This document shows positions 8,905 through 17,519 of a DNA stretch of 64,000 nucleotides, piece after piece (position 1 is the first letter of the stretch; each line of letters opens with the position of its first letter). The position numbers and the translations under genes are program-made. The DNA is taken from the NCBI GenBank assembly GCA_016284235.1, contig JAEEOK010000059.1, positions 62,001 to 126,000 of the forward strand, read 5' to 3'. The notes below the pieces were generated by a model. The model saw only the letters and a list, made by a program, of their open reading frames with translations, was not told the origin of the DNA and did not search any database. The stretch comes from Succinivibrionaceae bacterium (lineage in GTDB: Bacteria; Pseudomonadota; Gammaproteobacteria; Enterobacterales; Succinivibrionaceae).

Positions 8905-9433
8905 ATAAGTCCTTTTTGCGACTGCGGATTATTGTTATTCCCTAATCTCTGATTTATCCTTATGACAGAACCGAAAGCCGAATGAACATTAACTGTTAAG
9001 ATCCGTACAGGCACTGCTCGCAACCGCTGCAAAGCAACACCAACAGGCACACTCGCACACGGGCGATCACCAACAAATCACGAAGCTGTCACAGCGGTTT
9101 CACTGTCATCAAGCACTCAATACCATGGCAAAAGTCACGGGTGTCATGGTGCTAGAATAAAATCATCATTTTTGATCGTCAATAACAATATAAAACATTA
9201 TCCTCCTTTTAAGTCATCGATCACAAATAACACCCACACAAAAAAGATATCCTAACAGATATCTGGCATTCTGATCTGTTTTTCACAGAATCCGAAGCGA
9301 TCTATCATATTTCTAACCGAAACCTCCCGCGATTAACATCAACACCATCCGACAAACTATATACAGGTTTATTTTTTTGTTAAAATATCCGAAGTTTAAA
9401 CATTTCAAAATTGATTAGATCAATGGATTACAA
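8905..9433. promoter_or_regulatory. Divergent intergenic region between the LysM gene and def, with a hairpin
   Basis: 529 bp with no credible gene. It must hold the promoters of the LysM gene (minus) and of the def operon (plus). A 9-bp stem with one G-U pair and an 11-base loop lies at 9122-9150 (ACCATGGCA pairing with TGTCATGGT). No T-run follows, so it is not an ordinary terminator. An AT-rich TAAAAT near 9385 could serve as the def -10 element but has no good -35. Transcription signals here are only weakly supported. Confidence 0.4.
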
Positions 9434-9961
9434 ATGACAATTTATAAAGTAGTAGAGTACCCAAATCCGCGTCTTAGAATTCCATCCAAACCGGTAACCG
9501 AATTTGATGACAATCTAAGGCAGATTGTCGAAAATATGTTCGAAACAATGTATACGTCATCCGGCATAGGTTTAGCTGCCCCCCAGGTTGACATACACAA
9601 ACAAATTATTGTCATTGATCTGACTGAAGACAAATCTGATCAAAAGGTCATTATCAATCCGAAGATAACATTCAAGGAAGGATCTGCATCCATTGACGAG
9701 GGATGTCTGTCAGTTCCTCTAGACTACAGGGCAAAAGTCGAGAGAGCATCTCATATCGTGGTTGAATGCTTTAATGAAAAAGGAGAGCAGTACACAATTG
9801 ATGCGACAGAGGAACTCCTGGCAATATGCTTGCAGCATGAAATAGATCATCTGGAAGGCAAACTTTTCATCGATTACCTCTCCGGTCTTAAACGCAGTAT
9901 GTATGAAAAGAAACTGAGCAAATACCAGCGGTACAAAAGGAGAGCGGAAAGTGCCAGCTAA
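9434..9961 (+). CDS. def: Peptide deformylase
   Basis: 175 aa cytosolic Fe2+/Zn2+ hydrolase that removes the N-terminal formyl group from nascent proteins. All three signature motifs are intact: GIGLAAPQ (residues 44-51), EGCLSVP (89-95, metal ligand Cys91) and HEIDH (135-139, two His ligands and the catalytic Glu136). The length matches E. coli Def (169 aa). It is the first gene of a plus-strand operon and overlaps fmt by 11 bp, pairing the formylating and deformylating steps as in most bacteria. Confidence 0.97.
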   Translation: MTIYKVVEYPNPRLRIPSKPVTEFDDNLRQIVENMFETMYTSSGIGLAAPQVDIHKQIIVIDLTEDKSDQKVIINPKITFKEGSASIDEGCLSVPLDYRAKVERASHIVVECFNEKGEQYTIDATEELLAICLQHEIDHLEGKLFIDYLSGLKRSMYEKKLSKYQRYKRRAESAS

Positions 9962-10901
9962 GGATTTACGCATTGTATTCGGAGGTACACCGGATTTTGC
10001 AGCTGAACACCTGAAAGTTCTGCTGAATAACGGTTACAACGTGGTCGGTGTATATACACAGCCCGATAAGATATCCGGACGCGGTCAGAAAATAACGGCT
10101 TCTCCTGTAAAGGAGCTGGCGTTGTCCCACGGCATCAGCGTTTTTCAGCCTGTCAGTTTAAAAAATCAGGAATCTACAGATCAGATGGCATCCCTGACAC
10201 CAGACGTGTTTGTGGTCGTGGCATACGGTCTCATTCTTCCAAAGGCCGTACTTGATCTGCCAAAATTCGGGTGCATAAATATCCACGGTTCACTTCTTCC
10301 AAAATACAGAGGCGCAGCTCCCATCCAGCGCTCGATATTCAACGGTGATCAAACAACCGGAATAACCGTAATGCAAATGAATGAGGGACTGGATACAGGA
10401 GACATAATTCATACCAAAAGTATTGATATACTTGATACCGATACGTCCGAAACCCTGTTTAAGCGGATGATGCCACTTGGATGCAGTGCTCTTCTTGAAA
10501 CTCTTGAACTGATAGCCTCAGGAAAGGCAAAAGGCATTCCCCAAGAAGAGGAAAAGGCTTCATATGCAGAAAAACTCACCAAAGAAGAGGCCATGATAAA
10601 TTTCACCGAATCAGCAGAAAAAATATGCCGAAGGATACGTGCATACATACCATGGCCGACAGCTAATTTCAAACTTGGAAATGAAACAATCAAAATACAT
10701 CAAGCCGCAGCGATAAAAGATAAAATTTCAGCCGAACCAGGTACTGTCATTTCATCCGATAAAACAGGAATAAAAGTTTCAACCGGAGACGGCATTCTTG
10801 TATTAAACACTCTTCAGTTTGCAGGAAAAAAGCCTATGAAAGTCTCAGACATACTGAACGGGCATAAGGATCTATTTAAACCGGGAACAATTCTTTCATG
10901 A
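9951..10901 (+). CDS. fmt: Methionyl-tRNA formyltransferase
   Basis: 316 aa, the usual length. It transfers a formyl group from 10-formyl-tetrahydrofolate to Met-tRNA(fMet). N-terminal catalytic domain with FGGTPDFAA, the folate-site block HGSLLPKYRGAAPIQ (catalytic Asn/His/Asp region, CINIHGS) and the LDTGDI motif. The C-terminal OB-type domain (about 208-305) binds tRNA. GTG start preceded by AAGGAG, inside the end of def. It overlaps rsmB by four bases (ATGA), so the three genes are translationally linked. Confidence 0.97.
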   Translation: MPAKDLRIVFGGTPDFAAEHLKVLLNNGYNVVGVYTQPDKISGRGQKITASPVKELALSHGISVFQPVSLKNQESTDQMASLTPDVFVVVAYGLILPKAVLDLPKFGCINIHGSLLPKYRGAAPIQRSIFNGDQTTGITVMQMNEGLDTGDIIHTKSIDILDTDTSETLFKRMMPLGCSALLETLELIASGKAKGIPQEEEKASYAEKLTKEEAMINFTESAEKICRRIRAYIPWPTANFKLGNETIKIHQAAAIKDKISAEPGTVISSDKTGIKVSTGDGILVLNTLQFAGKKPMKVSDILNGHKDLFKPGTILS

Positions 10902-12154
10902 CAAGTGTCCGAGCCAAAGCCGCCCAGATAATACATCAGGTAACTCACAAGCACATTCCTCTAAAGCTGGAGGACAGTTTGCTGTCTCCGCAGGATCGTG
11001 CTCTTCTGCAGGAACTTGTCCTCGGCACGCTGCGCTATTATATAAAGCTGAATGCAATTACTGCTGCATTATCGCAGAATCCCAAATCCGTATCGGGCAC
11101 TCTGCTTGAAAGTCTCATCGCCTGCGGCTTATACCAGCTGCTTTACACAGAAATACCAGCATATGCAGTGGTGAACGAAACTGTAAATGCTGCAAGAGAG
11201 CTGAAACTTGGCAGTTGTACCGGTTTTATCAATGCCGTGCTTCACAAAGTCTGTTCAGAAGATACAGATGCGGAAAAGTTTGTCCTCAAAGAACATGAAA
11301 TATTTGCATATCCGAAATGGCTTTTTAAACGCATTAAAAAGAATTACCCTAAAAACTACCGCGAAGTACTTTCCGGAGGCAATGAAAAACCATCCATGTG
11401 GCTGAGAGTCGATCTTAACAGAATATCGCTTGCCGACTACATTGAGATGTTAAAAAAAGAAAACATTGATATCTGCAGAACACTTGAACCCTCCGGCATA
11501 TGTCTCAGTAAAACATGCCCGCCGTCCATGCTTCCCGGTATAAGTCAGGGACTGTGCTACATACAGGACGCTTCGGCTCAGTTGGCGGTAACTTACATGG
11601 CACCAAAGGAAAATGAACGAATACTTGACGCCTGTGCTGCTCCGGGCGGAAAAACTATTCACATAATAGAGAGTACAAAAGGAAATGCTGATGTAACAGC
11701 CGTGGATATCCACCCTCAGCGGCTCGAACGACTCAGAGAAAATCTAAAAATCAGAGGAATTAATCTTACAATTATTCAAGGTTCAGCGGCAGATCCGGAC
11801 AAGTGGTGGGACGGAAAACCGTTTGACAGAATTCTGCTTGACGCTCCCTGCTCGGGCACGGGAGTAATCCGGCGTCACCCTGATATAAAGTTTGTACGAA
11901 AAGAAAAGGACATTTCAGAACTGATTGAATTGCAGATGAATATGCTTGAAGCACTTTGGAAACTCCTTAAGCACGGGGGAACTCTTATGTACACAACATG
12001 TTCAATCTTGAAAGAAGAAAACCAGATTCAGATCAATAATTTTCTTTACATTCACAGAGATGATGCCGAACTGGAGGAAATACCCGAATCGCAGCATCTT
12101 CCGAGTGATGACGGGCGCGACGGTTTCTTTTATGCAAAAATAAGAAAGAAATGA
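10898..12154 (+). CDS. rsmB: 16S rRNA (cytosine-967-C5)-methyltransferase
   Basis: 418 aa. An N-terminal NusB-like RNA-binding domain (about 1-130) is followed by a SAM-dependent RsmB/NOP2-type methyltransferase domain. Visible motifs are the SAM loop DACAAPGGKT, motif IV LDAPCSGTGVIRRHPD and the second catalytic cysteine in MYTTCSI. It methylates C967 of 16S rRNA. The length agrees with E. coli RsmB (429 aa). It overlaps fmt by four bases and is followed by a 100-bp gap before trkA. Confidence 0.96.
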   Translation: MTSVRAKAAQIIHQVTHKHIPLKLEDSLLSPQDRALLQELVLGTLRYYIKLNAITAALSQNPKSVSGTLLESLIACGLYQLLYTEIPAYAVVNETVNAARELKLGSCTGFINAVLHKVCSEDTDAEKFVLKEHEIFAYPKWLFKRIKKNYPKNYREVLSGGNEKPSMWLRVDLNRISLADYIEMLKKENIDICRTLEPSGICLSKTCPPSMLPGISQGLCYIQDASAQLAVTYMAPKENERILDACAAPGGKTIHIIESTKGNADVTAVDIHPQRLERLRENLKIRGINLTIIQGSAADPDKWWDGKPFDRILLDAPCSGTGVIRRHPDIKFVRKEKDISELIELQMNMLEALWKLLKHGGTLMYTTCSILKEENQIQINNFLYIHRDDAELEEIPESQHLPSDDGRDGFFYAKIRKK

Positions 12155-12254
12155 AAAGGCACAGCAAACAGATTCATACCGTTACCCAAAGGCTTCCTGT
12201 GAGTGTTTCGACCAGGACTGTATGCCTAAAGCATAGTGAAATGGAGGTTTTCCG

Positions 12255-13622
12255 GTGAAGATCATTATCATTGGTGCAGGATCTGTAGGTGCTGCTCTGG
12301 CAAAAAGTCTTGTTGAAGAAAATCATGAGGTCACTGTTATCGACAACCGCAAGGAAAACCTTGAAGAATTAAGCCGTCAATGTGATCTGAGGGTTGTTTG
12401 CGGAGTTCCCTGCTATCCGGAAGTGCTGTTTGAAGCAGGCGCGCAGGATGCCGATATGCTGGCAGCCGTTTCAGCAAACGATGAGCAGAACATAATAGCA
12501 TGTCAGATAGCTTCATCACTTTATCATCTGCCTACCAAAGTAGCACGCATCAAATCTGAAGCATACCTGGTGGAAAAGGATGAACTGTTTACACCTGAAG
12601 GAATAGATATTGACGAGGTAATATCACCGGAATACCTTGTATCTCATCATATCGTCAAAATTATTGAATATCCAGGTGCAAAGGGACTTTTTGAATTTTC
12701 AGATATGCATGTATCGCTGATTCAGGTGACGGCATACTATGGCGGTTCTCTTGTAGGCAACCCTCTGTCATCTGTCAAAGATCTGCTGAGTAACGTTGAG
12801 GTCAACTTTGTCGGAATTTTTCGAAACGGAAAATCAATACAGACTCTCCCTGGTATGGTAATAGAAGCCGGAGATGACGTATATTTCATAACAGACACCG
12901 GTCATATCCGTGAAGTGATGAGTCTTCTTCAGAATCTGGAAAATCCCTACCGCAGGATCATGATATACGGCGGAGGTGTTATCGGCTATTCACTTGCCAG
13001 GGAACTGGAGAAAAAATACAGAGTAAAGCTCATTGAGCCCAACAGAGAACTTGCCGAGCATATCGCTCAGGAACTGACAAACACAATGGTACTCCATGAG
13101 GAGAACTCGTTGCAGGAACTTTTTGAGTCTGAGCAGATCGATAAGATCGATTTTTTTATTGCTGTGTCAAATGACGACAAAAACAATATAACATCCGCCA
13201 TGATGGCGGCAAGCATGGGAGCAAAGAAAACCGGCGTAACCATACAGCATAAGGAATTTCTCGGCGTATGTTCCAAAAACATTGATGTAACAATCAGTCC
13301 GGAACTTTCAACGCTGTCAGCATTGCTGACGTTCATCCGCCATGCAGAAATCAAACAGGTATATTCCATGAGACTCGGTCTGTCAGAAGCCATGGAAATA
13401 GTTGTCCACGGCACACCTAGCACATCCCAGATAGTAGGCAAAAAGGTTTCGCAGGTGAAACTGCCCCAGGGCACATCCATCTGTGCACTGATGCACAACG
13501 GCATTTCACATATTAACTGCTTCGATCACACTATTGAGGACGGTGACACAATGGTAATATTTCTCACCAATAAAAACCACATTAAAGAAATAGAAAAACT
13601 GGTGCAGCCAGGAGAATCATAG
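12255..13622 (+). CDS. trkA: Trk potassium uptake regulatory NAD-binding protein
   Basis: 455 aa peripheral cytoplasmic protein with two RCK units, each an NAD-binding Rossmann fold (GAGSVGAALA near residue 7, and GGGVIGYSLA near 240) followed by a TrkA-C domain. It gates the membrane K+ channel TrkH. Length equals E. coli TrkA (458 aa). GTG start with GGAGG nine bases upstream. The TAG stop shares its last base with the GTG start of trkH, so the regulator and channel are co-translated. Confidence 0.96.
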   Translation: MKIIIIGAGSVGAALAKSLVEENHEVTVIDNRKENLEELSRQCDLRVVCGVPCYPEVLFEAGAQDADMLAAVSANDEQNIIACQIASSLYHLPTKVARIKSEAYLVEKDELFTPEGIDIDEVISPEYLVSHHIVKIIEYPGAKGLFEFSDMHVSLIQVTAYYGGSLVGNPLSSVKDLLSNVEVNFVGIFRNGKSIQTLPGMVIEAGDDVYFITDTGHIREVMSLLQNLENPYRRIMIYGGGVIGYSLARELEKKYRVKLIEPNRELAEHIAQELTNTMVLHEENSLQELFESEQIDKIDFFIAVSNDDKNNITSAMMAASMGAKKTGVTIQHKEFLGVCSKNIDVTISPELSTLSALLTFIRHAEIKQVYSMRLGLSEAMEIVVHGTPSTSQIVGKKVSQVKLPQGTSICALMHNGISHINCFDHTIEDGDTMVIFLTNKNHIKEIEKLVQPGES

Positions 13623-15079
13623 TGGATCGAATAAGACTAAATTCAATCCTGTTCATAATGGGAGCTTCCACATCAAAGGTTGTCGCACTCATGCTGATCC
13701 CTTTTTTGTATGCTCTCATTTCTGAAACATCAGGTTACGTGGAATTTCTGTCAGCTATAATGCTTGCCGGCATACCCAGCATTTTTTTCATGCGTCCGGG
13801 AGTTAAGACCAGCTTTGAATTTCAAACCAGGGACATTTTCCTGATTACCTGCATCATATGGATCGTAGACTGTACCTTTGCGGCCCTGCCGTTTTATTTT
13901 CTGCTGGAATGCAGTTATACCGATGCATTTTTTGAAACCATGTCAGGACTTACAACTTTCGGTGGCACAGTCTTCTCCAATCTCGATTCACTGCCGCCAG
14001 CCATACTTCTATGGAGATCAATGCTTCAATGGATAGGCGGTGTCGGATTCGTTGTTATTGCCGTGGCACTGCTGCCAAAACTCAATGTCGGCGGTATGAA
14101 ACTGTTCCAGTCTGAAGCTTCAGAAAAAAACAAGGACACGCCTAAAGCAACAACAATAGCAAAAAGCATCATATCCGTATACACCATACTAACAATTCTC
14201 TGCTGTGCATGCTTTTACATGTGTGACATGAATATTTTTGATGCGGTCTGCCATGCATTTACCACAACCGCGACAGGCGGATTTTCAACTCATGATGCAT
14301 CAATGTCATACTTTTCACCTAATGCACAATGGGTATGTATTGCATTTATGCTTGCGGGCAGTTTTCCTTTTATGCTGTTCGTTAAAAGCATCAAACGCCG
14401 CAGTCCATCGCTCCTGTTTAAGAATCAGCAGGTAATCGGGTACATGAAGTTTATTATGATAATGAGCATTGTACTTGCATCAGTGCTGTTTTTTTCCAAA
14501 TCCTTTGCATTTGAGGAATCTCTTCGATACGCACTGTTCAATGTTGTGTCCATTATAACAACATCAGGATTTTCTCTGGGAAACTGGAGTTCGTGGGGAG
14601 CTCTAGCAACCCTGATTATCCTAATAATACTCCCTATCGGCGGATGCTCCGGAAGCACGTCTGGAGGTATTAAATTCTTCAGATTTCAGATTATAGATAT
14701 TCTCTTTCGCAAGCAGTGCCAGGAACTGCTTCATCCCAATGCAATAGTTGCACAGTCATATCAGGGACACAGGATTGATGATTCACTGATAAGATCTGTT
14801 GTCGCATTTATGCTCAGCTACATTTTCCTGCTTATCACCAGCAGTATGGTCCTTGCAATTGAAAACGTCGACGTGGTTGTCGCAATCACTTCTTCACTTT
14901 CCGCGATATCTAATGTAGGACCTTCATTCGGATCACCGGAGGTTGTTTCAGGCAGTTACGGTCAACTTCCTTCGTTATCTAAGTGGATGCTGTGCTTTGA
15001 CATGCTTTGCGGACGTGTTGAAATTCTGACAGTAATGGTGCTTATAGTGCCGATGTTCTGGAGAATCGGAGCAAAATAA
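13622..15079 (+). CDS. trkH: Trk system potassium uptake channel
   Basis: 485 aa polytopic inner-membrane protein of the Trk/Ktr family (E. coli TrkH 483 aa). Four pore-loop filter segments are visible: MSGLTTFGGT, TTATGGFSTHD, TTSGFSLGNW and NVGPSFGSPE. It forms the K+ channel that TrkA regulates. GTG start overlapping the trkA stop (TAGTG). E. coli trkA is not next to trkH; the trkA-trkH pair after rsmB is the arrangement of Vibrio- and Alteromonas-like bacteria. Confidence 0.96.
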   Translation: MDRIRLNSILFIMGASTSKVVALMLIPFLYALISETSGYVEFLSAIMLAGIPSIFFMRPGVKTSFEFQTRDIFLITCIIWIVDCTFAALPFYFLLECSYTDAFFETMSGLTTFGGTVFSNLDSLPPAILLWRSMLQWIGGVGFVVIAVALLPKLNVGGMKLFQSEASEKNKDTPKATTIAKSIISVYTILTILCCACFYMCDMNIFDAVCHAFTTTATGGFSTHDASMSYFSPNAQWVCIAFMLAGSFPFMLFVKSIKRRSPSLLFKNQQVIGYMKFIMIMSIVLASVLFFSKSFAFEESLRYALFNVVSIITTSGFSLGNWSSWGALATLIILIILPIGGCSGSTSGGIKFFRFQIIDILFRKQCQELLHPNAIVAQSYQGHRIDDSLIRSVVAFMLSYIFLLITSSMVLAIENVDVVVAITSSLSAISNVGPSFGSPEVVSGSYGQLPSLSKWMLCFDMLCGRVEILTVMVLIVPMFWRIGAK

Positions 15080-15105
15080 CCGCTTTATGAGAGAGAACTG
15101 CAAAA

Positions 15106-15558
15106 CTACTTCTGTTCAGACGCTAGAGAATTCTCAAGTGCCTGACTCAGTCTGTCCTTTTCACTAAGAAGATCTGCCAGAGTATGCTCCGATATTTCCT
15201 TGAGCATGGCGTTTGCGGCCTTGCGCATAATACCCTGAAAGAGGCATACTGCATGAAAGCAACAGTCATTGTGCTCACAATGAAGCATACACGAAAAATT
15301 TTCAGTGGCAGATATAACGTCGCCAAGATTGATTTCTGAAGGTTGCCTTGAAAGTTTCACTCCGCCGTGATTACCCCTGGCTGTTTCAATAAAACCGTGC
15401 CGGCCTAGATTATGTATTACCTTCACTACATGATTATTGGATATTTTGAGTTCAGATGATATGTCCCGAATTGTAACCAAAGTATTTGAATTTTCAGATT
15501 TTAAGGCGATAAAAACCAAAGATCTCAAGGAGTAGTCAGTAAACAAGGTGAACTGCAT
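15106..15558 (-). CDS. nsrR: Rrf2-family nitric-oxide-sensing repressor NsrR
   Basis: 150 aa. Winged-helix N terminus with the Rrf2/NsrR pattern (FTDYSLR at 6-12, NHVVKVI, RGNHGGVKLS) and a [Fe-S] ligand set Cys94-x4-Cys99-x5-Cys105, the same spacing as E. coli NsrR (Cys91, Cys96, Cys102). Two extra cysteines (90, 100) are present. NsrR represses nitrosative-stress genes until NO damages its cluster. No hmp, ytfE or hcp gene lies nearby, so its targets are elsewhere. Convergent with trkH. A palindrome lies 25-49 bp upstream of the start and may be its own operator. Confidence 0.85.
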   Translation of the reverse strand: MQFTLFTDYSLRSLVFIALKSENSNTLVTIRDISSELKISNNHVVKVIHNLGRHGFIETARGNHGGVKLSRQPSEINLGDVISATENFSCMLHCEHNDCCFHAVCLFQGIMRKAANAMLKEISEHTLADLLSEKDRLSQALENSLASEQK

Positions 15559-15582
15559 ACAAGAATCCTATATAAAAATTCG

Positions 15583-15607
15583 TCAGATACATATCCGTTG
15601 TATCAGA
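15583..15607. promoter_or_regulatory. Imperfect palindrome upstream of nsrR (candidate operator)
   Basis: Arms TCAGATACA (15583-15591) and TGTATCAGA (15599-15607) match as an inverted repeat at 8 of 9 positions with a 7-bp spacer. The position, 25-49 bp before the nsrR start codon, suits an autoregulatory site. It does not match the E. coli NsrR consensus closely. Confidence 0.4.
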
Positions 15608-16063
15608 TAAAAGCAACCTGTCATGTGCAAAAAACAATTCTGCTAATTGTACCATAAAAGTTTGACCAACTGCATTTTAAGACAATTTTCATCATCTTTG
15701 ACGTATGTTAAATCGTCATGAACAATCCTGTACACTAATTCGGAATTAACAATCTGTCCGTAACAAATACAGATGATACAGCCAAAGAATACACCTTTCA
15801 GAACAGGCCGTCTGATAAATCTTTCAATCACAAATTATTTGAAAGGACAAATACTTTTCTGCGATTTTTGACAACAAACACTAGATGAAGAATTAAATTG
15901 CAAGTAGAATAACCGCTAGAGTGGTTGTTTTTCTCGCAGGATGAGGACGTTACCAGATATCACTGGTCAGGAACTGAACAAGAAACAGTTACGGATCTCT
16001 TATCAGATTGTTCTGGTGTAGTAACTCACAGACAAGTGTTAATTTCACGCAACGGGGTGTCGT
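15608..16063. other. Intergenic region between nsrR and the HDOD gene
   Basis: 456 bp, AT-rich. A 62-codon GTG-started frame on the minus strand (15643-15831) has no ribosome-binding site and no recognisable features. I see nothing else beyond the expected promoter of the HDOD gene. Confidence 0.4.
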
Positions 16064-16897
16064 ATGTCATTAGACGATATATTCAGTAAATTGAAGCAGC
16101 TCCCTACCATGCCGGCGCTTTTGCACGAACTCATGCAGGACTTTGCTAACGAAAATGCAAGAATAGAAGATATCGCAAAAAAAATATCCATGGATCAAAG
16201 CATATCTGCCCGCGTACTTAAGATGGCAAATTCAGTCGTATACAACCGCGGTGTCGAAGTAACATCCATCGATCAGGCTGTTATCAGAATCGGATTCAAG
16301 CAGGTAAGTTCACTTGTGGTTGCTACCGCCCTTAACAACACGTTTAAAACACCTAAAAGTTTTGACAAAAACAAGTTCTGGATAGATACATTCCAAATTG
16401 CAACTCTGGCAAAGAGCATCGCAAAGGAATCAAAGAGAATTGATCCTGAGACTGCTTTTACATGCGCTCTCATCCACAATATCGGAGAACTGCTGGTCCA
16501 GCAGTGCTTTCCAACGGAAGCTGAGCTCATCAATGCGTCAGTTGCAAACGGCTGCAGCAAAATTGATGCCCAACGAGAAATGATAGGATATGACTACAGT
16601 CAGCTGGGGGCCGAACTTGTGCGTCGCTGGAAACTTCCTGAATTTTTTGTTCATTCAACAGAGCAGCACCTAAATCCTATGGAATATGATAATCCTAATC
16701 CGGGAGCTCTGATCATACGACTTGCAATCTTTGTGGAGTTTGCTGTAAATGCTGGCGTGCCTGCCGATGTCATAGTAAAGCGTTTCCCAAGCAGCATTAC
16801 CAGCAAACTTGATATTGATCCTTCCAAACTGGTTGAGCAAATCAATAAGGCCAGTGAAGGTCTTAACGAACTTGCTGAAATTCTGACATCTGCGTGA
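16064..16897 (+). CDS. HDOD-domain signalling protein
   Basis: 277 aa, a single HDOD domain (about residues 10-210), the HD-superfamily fold that usually lacks phosphodiesterase residues and acts in signalling. Typical blocks are LPTMPALLHELM, DQSISARVLKMANS, IDQAVIRIGFKQV and a residual HNIGELL. No GGDEF, EAL or receiver domain is fused to it. Stand-alone HDOD proteins in gammaproteobacteria are linked to motility, stress or c-di-GMP signalling. Which applies here cannot be told from neighbours. Monocistronic, with a 166-bp gap from the palindrome-side region and a non-coding region after it. Confidence 0.85.
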   Translation: MSLDDIFSKLKQLPTMPALLHELMQDFANENARIEDIAKKISMDQSISARVLKMANSVVYNRGVEVTSIDQAVIRIGFKQVSSLVVATALNNTFKTPKSFDKNKFWIDTFQIATLAKSIAKESKRIDPETAFTCALIHNIGELLVQQCFPTEAELINASVANGCSKIDAQREMIGYDYSQLGAELVRRWKLPEFFVHSTEQHLNPMEYDNPNPGALIIRLAIFVEFAVNAGVPADVIVKRFPSSITSKLDIDPSKLVEQINKASEGLNELAEILTSA

Positions 16898-17273
16898 TTA
16901 GGCAAGCAGTGAATTTTCCGGATCAATTTGACCGGATAGGTTCTGATGGTTACCGACGCGGATGTTTTAATCCAGCAACAGGGAGGTTGTCGGTTCTGTA
17001 TGGCGCCGGAGACACGCCGGCTTCACCGTAGCAGACCGCAAGTTCATACTGCTACTGGATTTCAAGTTGTTATCCACTTTATCCAACCTGCCCAGCCTGT
17101 CAGCCTAAATGCGGTTTCTACTCACCGGTTCGAATTTGCCGTCACTTCTTTCTGTCATCACGTTTCCGCAGCCACTCTGCAATTTGCTTTTTGCCGGTTT
17201 ATGCCGCGGTAACTTAATTCTTTACTTCCCCTTGGGTGAATGAACATCCGTATGCACATGATCATATGATCAC
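16898..17273. other. Non-coding region after the HDOD gene
   Basis: 376 bp richer in G+C than other intergenic regions here. An 88-codon frame (16946-17212) has no ribosome-binding site or recognisable product. It may be further debris of the adjacent IS200/IS605 remnant, but I cannot show that. Confidence 0.35.
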
Positions 17274-17417
17274 TTGACATTCTTCTCTGCCTAAAGGCGG
17301 GAGATTCCTACCAGTTCCCGCAGCCCGCTGCATGATTCTTTCAGCGGGTTCCTGCTGCCGACCGGCCATACTCCAGCCTGATTTGCCTTCATTGAGAAAG
17401 CCGAAGCCTATCTCTGT
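17274..17417 (-). mobile_element. Degenerate IS200/IS605-family right end with tnpB tail
   Basis: On the minus strand the segment reads toward a terminal hairpin (CCCGCCTTTAGGC) and ends in TGTCAA, the structure of IS200/IS605 right ends. The 16 bases GAATCTCCCGCCTTTA (17292-17307) recur exactly at 20442-20457. A short open frame leading into the end reads like a degraded TnpB C terminus (QQEPAER ... GRNLPPLG). No left end, tnpA or intact tnpB is present. A further hairpin (about 17440-17480) lies just outside. Confidence 0.6.
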
Positions 17418-17519
17418 TAGCAAGAAAGACCATACCCAATTTTATGCCGTAAAACCGCACCCTGAAGGACGGTATTTTACGGCACGATCAGATAAAGCGA
17501 CAATCCGGCAACCGCAGCT

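Noticed and set aside
15643..15831. 62-codon minus-strand frame upstream of the HDOD gene
   Set aside because: GTG start, no ribosome-binding site and no recognisable motifs. Treated as chance.
17125..17142. GGTTCGAAT resembling a tRNA T-loop
   Set aside because: No flanking T-stem pairing, anticodon arm or acceptor stem could be formed.
16946..17212. 88-codon plus-strand frame in the region after the HDOD gene
   Set aside because: No ribosome-binding site, odd composition, and next to IS debris. No support as a gene.
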